Shown one piece after another: positions 32,888 through 41,119 of a stretch of DNA of 41,119 bases. The translations under genes were made by a program, and so were the position numbers. The notes beneath the pieces were generated by a model. The model was not told the origin of the DNA. It was given only the letters and a program-made list of their open reading frames with translations, and did no database searches. The DNA is from Streptomyces sp. GKU 895 (GTDB lineage Bacteria; Actinomycetota; Actinomycetes; Streptomycetales; Streptomycetaceae), in the NCBI GenBank assembly GCA_002027195.1, contig MWJO01000081.1, forward strand, positions 1 through 41,119, in the 5' to 3' direction. How positions within the stretch are numbered: position 1 is the first letter of the stretch; each line of letters starts with the position of its first letter.

Positions 32888-34023
32888 TCGGTGATGGTGC
32901 CTCTCAGGTAACCGGCAGCGTGACGTGCGCGCTCCAGCACGTCGTCCAGGTCGTCGCCGTAGGTGTTGACGTGGCCGACCTTGCGGCCGGGCTTCACGTC
33001 CTTGCCGTACATGTGGATCTTGAGCTGGGGGTCGCGGGCCATGCAGTGCAGGTACGCGGAGTACATGTCCGGGTAGTCGCCGCCGAGGACGTTGACCATG
33101 ACCGTCCACTTCGCGCGCGGGCGCGGGTCGCCGAGCGGCAGGTCGAGGACGGCCCGGACGTGGTTGGCGAACTGGGACGTGATCGCGCCGTCCATCGACC
33201 AGTGGCCGCTGTTGTGCGGGCGCATCGCCAGCTCGTTGACGAGGATGCGGCCGTCGCGGGTCTGGAACAGCTCGACGGCGAGGTGGCCGACCACGCCCAG
33301 TTCCTTGGCGATGGTCAGCGCCATCTCCTCGGCCTCCAGCGCGAGCGCCGGGTCCAGGTCGGGGGCCGGGGCGATCACGGTGTCGCAGACGCCGTTGACC
33401 TGCTGGGACTCCACCACCGGGTAGGCGACGGCCTGGCCGTGCGGGGAGCGGACGACGTTGGCGGCGAGCTCGCGGACGTAGTCGACCTTCTCCTCGGCGA
33501 GGACGGGCACGCCGGCCCGGAAGGGGTCCTCGGCCTCCTCGACGGAGTCGACGACCCACACACCCTTGCCGTCGTAGCCGCCGCGGACGGTCTTGAGGAC
33601 GACCGGGAAGCCGTCCCCCTCCGCCGCGAAGGCGGCCACGTCCGCCGGATCGCTCACGATCCGGTGCCGTGGGCACGGCACCCCGATCGCGTCGAGCCGC
33701 GCCCGCATCACGCCCTTGTCCTGGGCGTGCACGAGAGCGTCGGGGCCGGGGCGCACGGGGATGCCGTCCGCCTCCAGAGCCCTGAGGTGCTCGGTGGGTA
33801 CGTGTTCGTGATCGAAGGTGATCACATCGCAGCCCCTCGCGAACTCGCGCAGCGTGTCGAGATCGCGATAGTCGCCGATGACGACATCGCTCACGACCTG
33901 CGCCGCGGAGTCCTGAGGGGTGTCACTGAGGAGCTTGAACCTGATGCCGAGCGGGATGCCCGCCTCGTGTGTCATACGAGCGAGCTGGCCCCCGCCGACC
34001 ATGCCGACTACCGGGAACGTCAC
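32884..34023 (-). CDS. purK: 5-(carboxyamino)imidazole ribonucleotide synthase
   Basis: 379 residues, ATP-grasp enzyme that uses ATP and bicarbonate to carboxylate AIR to N5-CAIR. VVGMVGGGQLARMTHEAG opens the N-terminal domain. FPVVLKTVRGGYDGKGVWVV is the ATP-grasp loop, and NELAMRPHNSGHW is the metal/phosphate region. The GTG start is at the conserved family position. It is followed by purE with an ATGA overlap, the common purK-purE order in Streptomyces, then the dipeptidase gene. Divergent from the GtrA gene. Confidence 0.95.
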   Translation of the reverse strand: MTFPVVGMVGGGQLARMTHEAGIPLGIRFKLLSDTPQDSAAQVVSDVVIGDYRDLDTLREFARGCDVITFDHEHVPTEHLRALEADGIPVRPGPDALVHAQDKGVMRARLDAIGVPCPRHRIVSDPADVAAFAAEGDGFPVVLKTVRGGYDGKGVWVVDSVEEAEDPFRAGVPVLAEEKVDYVRELAANVVRSPHGQAVAYPVVESQQVNGVCDTVIAPAPDLDPALALEAEEMALTIAKELGVVGHLAVELFQTRDGRILVNELAMRPHNSGHWSMDGAITSQFANHVRAVLDLPLGDPRPRAKWTVMVNVLGGDYPDMYSAYLHCMARDPQLKIHMYGKDVKPGRKVGHVNTYGDDLDDVLERARHAAGYLRGTITE

Positions 34024-34176
34024 GCTCCTAGGGTATCGGCCACGCCACGGCGGCCGGATTCCGCTCCTCCTCCGCCCGCTTTGTGCCTGCTTTCCGGCCC
34101 CTGTCCCCCGCTCATACCAGCTTCTTTACGACCGTGTACCTCTGCGCGCAGGCAACCGGCAGGGGGGATGGTTAGC

Positions 34177-34743
34177 ATGGCTGGGTTGACGAAACCGACC
34201 GACGTCGACGAAACCGACCGACTGGGGGCCTGTACTTCCATGGGACGTGGTTCCTCAGGGCTGCGCAGGCTCGTGCACGAGATCGCCAAGTTCGGCGCCG
34301 TGGGCGGTGCGGGGCTGCTCGTCAACCTGCTCGTCTTCAACCTGGTACGGCACACCACCGACCTCCCGGTGGTGCGCGCCAGCGTGATCGCGACGGTCGT
34401 CGCGATCATCTCGAACTACATCGGCTTCCGCTACTTCACGTACCGCGACCGCGACAAGAGCGGCCGTACGAAGGAGCTGACGCTGTTCCTGCTGTTCAGC
34501 GCGGTCGGCCTGGTGATCGAGAACGGCGTGCTGTACGTGGCGACGTACGGCTTCGGCTGGGACAGCCCGCTGGAGAGCAACGTCTTCAAGTTCCTCGGCA
34601 TCGGCATCGCGACGCTGTTCCGCTTCTGGTCGTACCGCACCTGGGTGTTCAAGGCCCTGCCGGCGCCGGAGCTGGTGGCGAGCGCGGAGGAGATCCTGGC
34701 GCAGGCGGAGCGCAGGCCGCGCTCGAAGCAGCGGGTCAGCTGA
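34177..34743 (+). CDS. GtrA-like membrane protein
   Basis: 188 residues with four hydrophobic segments (GGAGLLVNLLVFNLV, ASVIATVVAIISNYIGF, LFLLFSAVGLVIENGVLYV, FLGIGIATLFRFWSYRTWVF). SNYIGFRYFTYR and RFWSYRTWVF match GtrA proteins, which help move lipid-linked sugars such as undecaprenyl-phosphate-glucose across the membrane. AGGGGGG lies ten bases upstream of ATG 34177; ATG 34168 and ATG 34240 are alternatives. The C-terminal 30 residues are charged and cytoplasmic. It could serve the wall-polymer pathway in this window, but no partner glycosyltransferase adjoins it. Confidence 0.85.
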   Translation: MAGLTKPTDVDETDRLGACTSMGRGSSGLRRLVHEIAKFGAVGGAGLLVNLLVFNLVRHTTDLPVVRASVIATVVAIISNYIGFRYFTYRDRDKSGRTKELTLFLLFSAVGLVIENGVLYVATYGFGWDSPLESNVFKFLGIGIATLFRFWSYRTWVFKALPAPELVASAEEILAQAERRPRSKQRVS

Positions 34744-34776
34744 GCGGCTCACGGCCCTGGCCCACGCCTGGCGGAC

Positions 34777-36051
34777 CTAGCGGACCGTGGGCTCCTGGTC
34801 GTCCAGCGTCGGCTTCTTCAGAGGCGTACGGGACAGGAACAGCCCGAACACCGCCGGCTGCGCCTGAAGCATCTCCAGACGCCCTCCGTCGGCCTCCGCG
34901 AGGTCACGCGCGACCGCCAGCCCGATGCCCGTGGAGTTGCGCCCGCTGATCGTCCGCTCGAAGATCCGCGCGCCCAGGTCGGCCGGCACGCCCGGCCCCT
35001 CGTCGGTGACCTCGATGACCGCCTGGTTGCCGGTGACGCGCGTGCGCAGCGCCACCGTGCCGCCCCCGTGCATGAGCGAGTTCTCGATGAGCGCCGCCAG
35101 CACCTGTGCGACCGCGCCCGGTGTGCCGACCGCCCGCAGATGCCGTTTGCCGGAGCTGACGATGGCCCGGCCCGCGCTGCGGTAGGCGGGACGCCACTCG
35201 GCGAGCTGCTGCTGGATGACCTCGTCGAGGTCGAAGGAGACGGCGGAGCCGGTGCGGGGGTCGCGGGCGTTGGTGAGCAGCCGCTCGACGACGTCGGTCA
35301 GCCGCTCCACCTGCGTGAGCGCGATCGTCGCCTCCTCCTTCACCGTGTCCGGGTCGTCGGTGAGGGTGATCTCCTCCAGCCGCATGGACAGCGCGGTCAG
35401 CGGGGTGCGCAGCTGGTGGGAGGCGTCGGCGGCCAGGCGCCGCTCGGCGGTGAGCATGCGGGCGATGCGCTCGGCGGAGCCGTCGAGGACGTCGGCGACC
35501 CGGTCCAGCTCGGGAACGCCGTACCGCTTGTGCCGGGGCCGCGGGTCGCCGGAGCCGAGCCGCTCGGCGGTCTCGGCGAGGTCGGTCAGCGGCGAGGCCA
35601 GCTTGTTGGCCTGCCGTACGGCGAGCAGGACGGCGGCGATCACCGCGAGCAGCGCCACCGCGCCGATGATCAGCAGGGTGCGGCCGACCTCCCGGGTGAC
35701 GGACGAGCGCGGCTCCTGGACGGTGACCGTCTCGCCCTCCTCGCCCTTCTCGGTGGAGCTGATGACGTCACCGGTCGGCCTGGGGCCGACCTCGATGACC
35801 GGCTCACCGGGGATGTGGATCTCGGCGAACCGCTCCCCCGCGACCTGCTCCTTCAGCACCTCCGCGTCGACGGTCTGCTCGCCGAGCAGCCGGCTGTCGA
35901 CGATGCTGGCCAGCCGGACCGCCTCGGAGTCGACGCGTTCCTGGGCGCTGTTGCTGATGGTCCGGGTCTCGACGATGACGAGCGAGACCCCGAACACGGC
36001 GATGACGACGAGGACGACGGCGAGCGTCGACTGGATGAGGCGGCGGCGCAC
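34777..36051 (-). CDS. Sensor histidine kinase
   Basis: 424 residues. The first membrane helix (about 7-27) and second (about 124-145) enclose an extracellular sensor of about 95 residues. HAMP is at about 146-198. The phospho-acceptor is H212 in ADASHQLRTPLTAL. The ATPase domain shows AALIENSLMHGGG (N box), VTDEGPGVP and NSTGIGLAVARDLAEADGG. GTG 36051 opens directly into a positively charged signal-anchor. It follows its response regulator gene by nine bases on the same strand, so they form one operon. The sensor domain gives no hint of ligand. Confidence 0.9.
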   Translation of the reverse strand: MRRRLIQSTLAVVLVVIAVFGVSLVIVETRTISNSAQERVDSEAVRLASIVDSRLLGEQTVDAEVLKEQVAGERFAEIHIPGEPVIEVGPRPTGDVISSTEKGEEGETVTVQEPRSSVTREVGRTLLIIGAVALLAVIAAVLLAVRQANKLASPLTDLAETAERLGSGDPRPRHKRYGVPELDRVADVLDGSAERIARMLTAERRLAADASHQLRTPLTALSMRLEEITLTDDPDTVKEEATIALTQVERLTDVVERLLTNARDPRTGSAVSFDLDEVIQQQLAEWRPAYRSAGRAIVSSGKRHLRAVGTPGAVAQVLAALIENSLMHGGGTVALRTRVTGNQAVIEVTDEGPGVPADLGARIFERTISGRNSTGIGLAVARDLAEADGGRLEMLQAQPAVFGLFLSRTPLKKPTLDDQEPTVR

Positions 36052-36060
36052 GGGGGTCGG

Positions 36061-36738
36061 CTAGCTCTTCTCGAACCGGAAGCCGACACCGCGCACGGTG
36101 GCGATGTAGCGGGGGTTCGCCGCGTCGTCGCCGAGCTTCTTGCGCAGCCAGGAGATGTGCATGTCGAGGGTCTTGGTGGAGGACCACCACGTGGTGTCCC
36201 AGACCTCGCGCATCAGCTGGTCGCGGGTGACGACCCGGCCCGCGTCGCGCACGAGGACGCGCAGCAGGTCGAACTCCTTGGCGGTGAGCTGGAGCTCCTC
36301 GTCGCCCATCCAGGCGCGGTGCGACTCGACGTCGATCCGCACGCCGTGGGTGGCCGGCGGCTGCGCGGGCTCGGCGGCGCCGCGCCGGAGCAGGGCCCGG
36401 ACCCGGGCGAGCAGTTCGGCGAGGCGGAAGGGCTTGGTGACGTAGTCGTCGGCGCCCGCGTCCAGACCGACGACGGTGTCCACCTCGTCGGCGCGCGCGG
36501 TCAGGATGAGGATCGGCACGGCGTGGCCCTCGGCGCGCAGCCGGCGGGCGACCTCCAGGCCGTCCATGCCGGGCAGACCCAGGTCGAGCACGACCAGGTC
36601 GACACCGCCCTGCATTCCGGCGTCGAGTGCGGTGGGGCCGTCTTCACGCACCTCGACCTCGTACCCTTCCCGGCGCAGGGCGCGGGCCAGCGGCTCCGAG
36701 ATGGACGCATCGTCCTCGGCGAGCAGTACACGGGTCAT
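36061..36738 (-). CDS. OmpR/PhoB-family response regulator
   Basis: 225 residues. The receiver domain has acidic DD at 9-10, phospho-acceptor D52 in VVLDLGLPGMDG, and K102 in YVTKPF. The C-terminal winged-helix DNA-binding domain starts near LQLTAKEFDLLRVL and ends YIATVRGVGFRFE. First gene of a two-gene operon with the kinase. The ATG has no Shine-Dalgarno site; TACCAT ends six bases upstream, so the mRNA may be leaderless, though no matching -35 is seen. Targets unknown. Confidence 0.95.
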   Translation of the reverse strand: MTRVLLAEDDASISEPLARALRREGYEVEVREDGPTALDAGMQGGVDLVVLDLGLPGMDGLEVARRLRAEGHAVPILILTARADEVDTVVGLDAGADDYVTKPFRLAELLARVRALLRRGAAEPAQPPATHGVRIDVESHRAWMGDEELQLTAKEFDLLRVLVRDAGRVVTRDQLMREVWDTTWWSSTKTLDMHISWLRKKLGDDAANPRYIATVRGVGFRFEKS

Positions 36739-37066
36739 GAGCTGATGGTAGACCGCGGAATGCAGATGCTGGGGTGTGATCGCAAGGGCGTGATTCTTAC
36801 CATCGGGCGTTCTGGTACGAACCTATGTACCGGAGGTGAGAACCTGGTGAGGACCTTAGAAAAGGTGTGCACGGTTCCACGGAAGCCTGTGATCCATCTC
36901 TCAAGTCCTTCCATTTCCGGCACTGTCCTGCCGTATGGTGAAAGACGCCTTTTGCAGCACGGGGACCTTTGGCCGAGCAGTTCACGCTGAAGGTCTCTTT
37001 TGTGTGCGGGCCGGCCACCGCCAGCCTTGAAACACGTCGTGCGTCCCCACCAGCAAGGAACGACCA
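36739..37066. other. Intergenic region between the two-component system and the POT gene
   Basis: Divergent region of about 330 bp. It holds an inverted repeat GGTAC (36814-36818) and GTACC (36827-36831), which might be a regulator site, and a TATGGT -10-like element at 36934-36939 oriented to the transporter but without a good -35. No gene or RNA is recognisable. Confidence 0.4.
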
Positions 37067-38563
37067 ATGGCGTCCAGCCTGACGAAGGACTCGGCCCGCC
37101 GGGGCACCCCCGGCACCGAGCAGACCTTCTTCGGCCACCCCCGCGGACTGGCCACTCTCTTCATGACCGAGATGTGGGAGCGTTTCTCCTACTACGGCAT
37201 GAGGGCTCTCCTCCCGCTGTACCTCGTCGCCCCCGGCGGCCTCCACCTCAGCGCCGCCACCGCGACCGCGATCTACTCGGTGTACGTGTCGCTGGTGTAC
37301 CTGCTCGCCCTGCCGGGCGGCTGGTTCGGCGACCGCGTCTGGGGTCCCCGCAAGACCGTCGCCGTCGCCGGTGGCGTGATCATGCTCGGCCACCTCACGC
37401 TGGCCCTGCCGTCCTCCGGCACCTTCTACGCGGGCCTCGGCCTCGTGGCGATCGGCTCCGGCCTCCTCAAGGCCAACATCTCCACGATGGTCGGCCACCT
37501 CTACGACGGCCCCGACGACCCGCGCCGGGACGGTGGCTTCACCGTCTTCTACATGGGCATCAACCTCGGCGCGTTCGCCGCGCCGCTGGTCATCGGCACC
37601 ATCGGTGAGAACGTCAACTGGCACCTGGGCTTCGCGCTCGCCGCGCTCGGCATGGCCCTGGGCCTCGGCCAGTTCCTGATCGGCTCGCGCCACCTGGCGG
37701 ACCGCTCCAGCGTCGTCCCGACCCCGCTGTCGGAGCAGGAGAAGGCCTCGACCCTGCGCAAGGCCGCGATCTGGGCCGGTGTCGCCGTGGTCTTCTACGC
37801 GATCGTCGGCTTCTCCGGCCACTACACGCTGAACTGGATCCTGGTCCCGCTGACCCTGCTCGGCCTGATCATCCCGGTGATGGTGCTGGCCCGCATCAAG
37901 CGCGACAAGGATCTGGACCGCAGCGAGCAGAAGTCGATGTCGGCGTACATCTGGTTCTTCGTGGCCGCGGCCGTGTTCTGGATGATCTACGACCAGGGCG
38001 GCTCGACCCTGTCGATCTTCGCCGACTCCTCGGCCGACAACACCATCTTCGGCTGGGAGTTCCCGGTCTCCTGGTACCAGTCGGTCAACCCGGTCCTGAT
38101 CATGGCGCTGGCCCCGGTCTTCGCCTGGTTCTGGCTGGCGCTGAACCGGCGCGGCAAGGAGCCGAGCACCATCGTGAAGTTCGCCTCGGGCCTGGTCCTG
38201 GTCGGCGCGTCCTTCTTCCTGTTCCTCGCCCCGCTGGCGATCGCCGACGGCGGTCACAAGGCGGCGGCGGCCTGGCTGGTGGCGATCTACTTCGTCCAGA
38301 CCGTCGGCGAGCTCCTGCTCTCCCCGGTCGGCCTGTCGGTGACGACGAAGATGGCCCCGGCGAAGTACGCCTCCCAGATGATGGGTGTCTGGTTCCTCGC
38401 GGTCACCGCGGGTGACGCCACGACGGGCCTGCTGTCCATCGCCGGCGTCGACCTCAACAAGACGGGCATCGTCGCCCTGGAGGCCACGCTCGCCGTGGTC
38501 GCCGGCGCCGCGGTCTGGATGTACCGCAACCGCGTCAAGGAACTCATGGGCAGCGTCCGCTGA
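37067..38563 (+). CDS. POT/PTR-family proton-dependent peptide transporter
   Basis: 498 residues, with 12 to 14 membrane segments. The POT signature ExxERFxYYG is EMWERFSYYGMRALLPLYL at about residue 35. GLGLVAIGSGLLKANISTMVG is the second family motif and FYMGINLGAFAAPLVIG the third. It imports di- and tripeptides with protons at the cytoplasmic membrane. AAGGA lies about eight bases upstream of the ATG. The divergent two-component system may regulate it, and the M19 dipeptidase nearby could process imported dipeptides; both are inference from position. A strong terminator follows. Confidence 0.95.
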   Translation: MASSLTKDSARRGTPGTEQTFFGHPRGLATLFMTEMWERFSYYGMRALLPLYLVAPGGLHLSAATATAIYSVYVSLVYLLALPGGWFGDRVWGPRKTVAVAGGVIMLGHLTLALPSSGTFYAGLGLVAIGSGLLKANISTMVGHLYDGPDDPRRDGGFTVFYMGINLGAFAAPLVIGTIGENVNWHLGFALAALGMALGLGQFLIGSRHLADRSSVVPTPLSEQEKASTLRKAAIWAGVAVVFYAIVGFSGHYTLNWILVPLTLLGLIIPVMVLARIKRDKDLDRSEQKSMSAYIWFFVAAAVFWMIYDQGGSTLSIFADSSADNTIFGWEFPVSWYQSVNPVLIMALAPVFAWFWLALNRRGKEPSTIVKFASGLVLVGASFFLFLAPLAIADGGHKAAAAWLVAIYFVQTVGELLLSPVGLSVTTKMAPAKYASQMMGVWFLAVTAGDATTGLLSIAGVDLNKTGIVALEATLAVVAGAAVWMYRNRVKELMGSVR

Positions 38564-38580
38564 CCCGAGGACGGTGACGA

Positions 38581-38614
38581 AGGGGCCGCCGCACCATGAG
38601 GTGCGGCGGCCCTT
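38581..38614. terminator. Convergent terminator after the POT gene
   Basis: GGGCCGCCGCACC (38583-38595) pairs perfectly with GGTGCGGCGGCCC (38600-38612) around ATGA, with two further outer pairs. It also serves the leftward LAXTG gene. Confidence 0.9.
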
Positions 38615-38621
38615 CGCGTTC

Positions 38622-39920
38622 TCAGACGCGCCGCCTGCCCGGCAGGAACGTGAACACCGCCGCGCCCAGCAGTACGGCCGTGCCCGCCACCAGGCCCAGG
38701 GCCTTCAGGGCGCCGTGGTCCTCGGCACCGGTCGCCGCCAGGCCTCCGGAGGAGTCTCCGCCGGACGACGAGGAGCCGCCTGACGAAGAGCCGCCTGACG
38801 AGGAGCCGCCGGACGCCCCGCCCTCCTGCTGCGTGGTGTCGAGCTTCAAGGACACCGACGTCGAGTCCGGCTCGCACGTGGTCGTCGTACCGAGGGCCTT
38901 GATCGTCAGGACGCCCGGTGACAGGGTCGACTCGCCCGTCGCCCCCGGCTTGTAGGTGCCGGTCATGTCCGGGATCTCGATCGGGTCGCCCGCCTTGATG
39001 TCCTCGGCGTTGGTCGGGCCCTCCACATGGACCGAGCCCTTGTCGGCGCCGCCCAGGACGACCTCCATCGACGGTTTGATGGAGTCCTTCGGGATGTTGG
39101 CCGGGCTGTTCATCGGGGACTTCTTGAACTGCACGGTGAGGCCGTAGTTCCCGCCGCTCTTCTTGGCGTCGATCTGGATCGTGGACGTCGCCTTCTGCTC
39201 GCCGATCGGCGACTTGCAGGTGTAGGGGATGGCGACGACCTTGCCCTGGAAGTCGGTCTGTCCGCCGTCGGACGCCGTGGCGGTCGGGGACGGTTCGTCG
39301 GAGGCGCTGGAGGTCGGGCTCGGGCTCGCGCTCGGTTCCTCGGAGGTCGTCGGGGTCGGCGAACTCCCATCCCCGGCCCGGACGTCGATCGTCGCCGCCG
39401 TCGGCACCTGCGCGCTCGGCGTGCACTTGGTGTCCGTGCCGTACGCGGTGACCGTGTACGCGTCCGGCGTCAGCGTCACCTCGCCCGCCGTCGTCAGCTT
39501 CAGCGTGCCCTTCATGTCGGAGAGCACCATGGCGCCGCCCTTGGGGATGGGCGGGTTCTCCTGCGGCCCCGCCATGGCGATGTCGGCACTCTGCGCACCG
39601 GCCGCCTTGAGGGTGCCGGTCGGCTTGACCTGGTTCTCCCCGATGTCGATGAGGTCGGGGTTCTTCGAGGCGGCCTGGACGAACTTCCACACCACCTCGA
39701 CCTCGTCGCCGACCTCGGCGGTGGCCGGCGCGGTGATCTCCACCTTGGTGGTGCCGTCCACGGGGTCGAGGCCGACGCCGGCGGGCGGCACGCAGTGCGT
39801 CGCGTTTGACACCTCCGCGGCCTGCGCGGGCGCGACGGCGACGCCGATCAGGACGCCCGCCCCGCAGAGCGCCAGCGCGACTCTGGCACGGTCGGGTACG
39901 GCTCTCCTTCGCTTGCTCAC
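38622..39920 (-). CDS. Sortase-anchored surface protein (LAXTG) with two Ig-like modules
   Basis: 432 residues. A signal peptide (ARVALALCGAGVLIGVAVA, cut near AQAAE) leads to two related beta-rich modules, each with a probable disulfide (HCVPPAG to KCTPS; YTCKSP to TTCEPD). A 35-residue Pro/Ser/Thr linker joins them. A Ser/Gly tract precedes LAATG, a hydrophobic helix and RRRV. LAXTG is the class E sortase signal used in Streptomyces, so the protein should be covalently attached to the wall. The modules share DMKGTLKLTTAGEVTLTPD / DMTGTYKPGATGESTLSPG, an internal duplication. GTG 39920 overlaps the previous gene's stop (GTGA). Ligand unknown. Confidence 0.85.
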   Translation of the reverse strand: MSKRRRAVPDRARVALALCGAGVLIGVAVAPAQAAEVSNATHCVPPAGVGLDPVDGTTKVEITAPATAEVGDEVEVVWKFVQAASKNPDLIDIGENQVKPTGTLKAAGAQSADIAMAGPQENPPIPKGGAMVLSDMKGTLKLTTAGEVTLTPDAYTVTAYGTDTKCTPSAQVPTAATIDVRAGDGSSPTPTTSEEPSASPSPTSSASDEPSPTATASDGGQTDFQGKVVAIPYTCKSPIGEQKATSTIQIDAKKSGGNYGLTVQFKKSPMNSPANIPKDSIKPSMEVVLGGADKGSVHVEGPTNAEDIKAGDPIEIPDMTGTYKPGATGESTLSPGVLTIKALGTTTTCEPDSTSVSLKLDTTQQEGGASGGSSSGGSSSGGSSSSGGDSSGGLAATGAEDHGALKALGLVAGTAVLLGAAVFTFLPGRRRV

Positions 39921-40986
39921 GTGGGTCCCTTTCTGGTGGGGGTCGTCGGGCTGTCGTCGTGCGGTGCGGAGAGCCGACCGGCCGTGCCCGGATCGGAGTC
40001 CGGGGTGAACCACGGCAGGGTCGAGGGCGGGGGCGGCTGTTCGGCGGGGCCGGTGCGCAACCCCGGGAGCCGCAGGGTGAGTTCGGGCAGCCGCAGCCGG
40101 GCGGGGGCGCGGGAGGGGCGGCCCGGGCGGCGGGGCCGTGCCCGGTCGACGACGGCCATCCCGAGCCGGAACAGCGCGGCGGGCACGACCAGGCAGACCA
40201 GGACCCAGAACAGGGTCACGCCCCAGGGGCGGCCCACCCCCCAGGGCTGTTCGGCGAGGACTTTGCCGCCGTACTTCAGCGAGACCGTGTAGTCGCCGTG
40301 CGCGCCGCCCGTCAGCTCGACGGGGAGCTCGATGCGGGCCTTGTCACCGGGCTCGATCGTGCCGCGCCACTGCTGTTCCTCCCACTGCGGGGCGAACACG
40401 CCGTGGGAGTGCCGACGTGGAAGACGGGGTTCCTGACAGCCGCGGTGCCGACGTTGCCGACGGTGAAGACCAGAGTGCGGGCGGGCGGCGCGCCGAACCA
40501 GGTGAGCAGCCCGCCGACGCCGTCGAGGCGGGTGTCGGTGAGGACCGACAGACGTCCGCCGGCGGTCTCGGCGGGCAGCGGCTCCACGGCGTGCCCGGCC
40601 ACCTGGAAGATCGCGTCCGCTTCCGCCTTCGCCCCGGTCACCGTCGCCACGTGCACCACGCAGGGGCAGGGCACCGGAGGTTCGGCGACCGGCAGTTTCC
40701 TGCTGAAGCGGCCCTTGGCGTCGGTGGTGACGGCCCGACCGTCGGCGTTGGCACAGGAGTTGGTGCCGCCGGGCACGCCCCGCGACGGCACGGCCTGGCC
40801 GCAGACGAGGATCATCAGCAGCGCCTTCGCCCGCCAGCCGCTGCCGGTGACGGTGACCGAACCGCCGGTGCCCGCCTGCGACTTGGAGAGTTTGACGACG
40901 GGCTGCTCGGCGGCCTGCACCGGGCCGACCGAGACCGACGCCAGCAGCAGCGCCAGCACCGCCGCCCCGAGAATCCGCAGCTTCAC
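39917..40986 (-). CDS. Exported membrane-anchored protein (one frameshift)
   Basis: About 356 residues when repaired. A signal peptide (LRILGAAVLALLLASVSVG) precedes an extracellular part starting with an Ig-like or transthyretin-like domain (KLSKSQAGTGGSVTVTGSGW), with several cysteines, for example VPCPCVVHV. A late membrane helix (GVTLFWVLVCLVVPAALF) and a Pro/Arg-rich cytoplasmic tail follow. One missing base near 40405-40411 breaks the frame after VFHVGT; the other frame continues GVFAPQWEEQQWRG. GTG 40986 has GGGAG upstream and overlaps the preceding stop (GTGA). Family not recognised. Coupled translation with the LAXTG protein suggests they work together at the surface. Confidence 0.75.
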
Positions 40987-41119
40987 GACACCGCTCCCGT
41001 CAACTCGGCTTCCGGACAAGAGGGTTCGGTCGGAACGGCCGCACGGCGCCTGTGACGTCGTACGACCGGCAACCGCCGTACGGCGAACAGCGCGCCCCCA
41101 CCCGCCACCACCCCCGCAC
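40983..41119 (-). CDS. C-terminal end of an exported or membrane protein (partial)
   Basis: The last 44 codons of a gene that enters from the right edge. The visible part is hydrophobic then basic (GVVAGGGALFAVRRL followed by RRHRRRAAV), as in a C-terminal membrane helix with a cytoplasmic tail. Its stop overlaps the next gene's GTG start, which supports the frame. The product cannot be named. Confidence 0.6.
   Translation of the reverse strand, partial: AGVVAGGGALFAVRRLPVVRRHRRRAAVPTEPSCPEAELTGAVS

Noticed and set aside
1..41119. CRISPR arrays, tRNA or rRNA genes, IS elements, prophage or integrase signatures
   Set aside because: Looked for and not seen; gene content and composition read as ordinary Streptomyces core chromosome.

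Overview
The window is high-GC actinobacterial chromosome, almost certainly Streptomyces. It carries whiB, F420 biosynthesis genes, six LytR-CpsA-Psr (LCP) proteins, an ortholog of the renal-dipeptidase homologue described from S. coelicolor, LAXTG sortase signals and GTG/TTG starts. The order looks like core-chromosome synteny with S. coelicolor. I see no tRNA, rRNA, CRISPR, IS element or prophage.

Layout. (1) 1-2.9 kb, minus: a large membrane glycosyltransferase (runs off the left end) and the sporulation regulator whiB. (2) 3.2-7.4 kb, plus: a Cys-rich leader peptide with an attenuator-like hairpin, cysteine dioxygenase, fbiA-fbiB (coenzyme F420) and an HhH-GPD DNA glycosylase. (3) 7.5-10.1 kb, minus: a sugar-nucleotide pyrophosphorylase and a secreted PGRP-type amidase. 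(4) 10.2-23.5 kb: a TIGR03089 protein, four tandem LCP genes, a GT2 glycosyltransferase, a fifth LCP gene, a methyltransferase, a Met/Cys-rich Csp-like protein and a sixth LCP gene. With UDP-glucose dehydrogenase at 25.6 kb this looks like a cell-wall glycopolymer synthesis and ligation neighbourhood. (5) 23.6-32.4 kb: thioesterase, acyl-CoA dehydrogenase, ugd, a CGNR regulator divergent from two VOC genes, a metal-ligand-less M19 dipeptidase paralog, a MerR/old-yellow-enzyme divergent pair, and the intact M19 dipeptidase. (6) 32.4-38.6 kb: purE-purK, a GtrA protein, a two-component system and a POT peptide transporter. (7) 38.6-41.1 kb, minus: three GTGA-overlapped genes for exported proteins, ending in an LAXTG sortase substrate.

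Sequence quality. At least nine reading frames break at single- or double-base indels, mostly in G/C-rich runs (large GT, whiB, TIGR03089 protein, lcpA twice or more, lcpD, lcpE, purE, the exported protein at 40.4 kb). In each case the next frame resumes the same protein. Assembly or base-calling error is far more likely than mass pseudogenisation, so these genes are annotated as continuous composites.

The most interesting signal is at 3265-3503. A TTGACA promoter is placed to start a leaderless 30-codon ORF ending in RCSCCCHSC. Its end overlaps three mutually exclusive RNA structures, including an intrinsic terminator, upstream of a cysteine dioxygenase gene. This looks like cysteine-responsive attenuation, but of a cysteine-degrading enzyme, where the classical polarity would be paradoxical.
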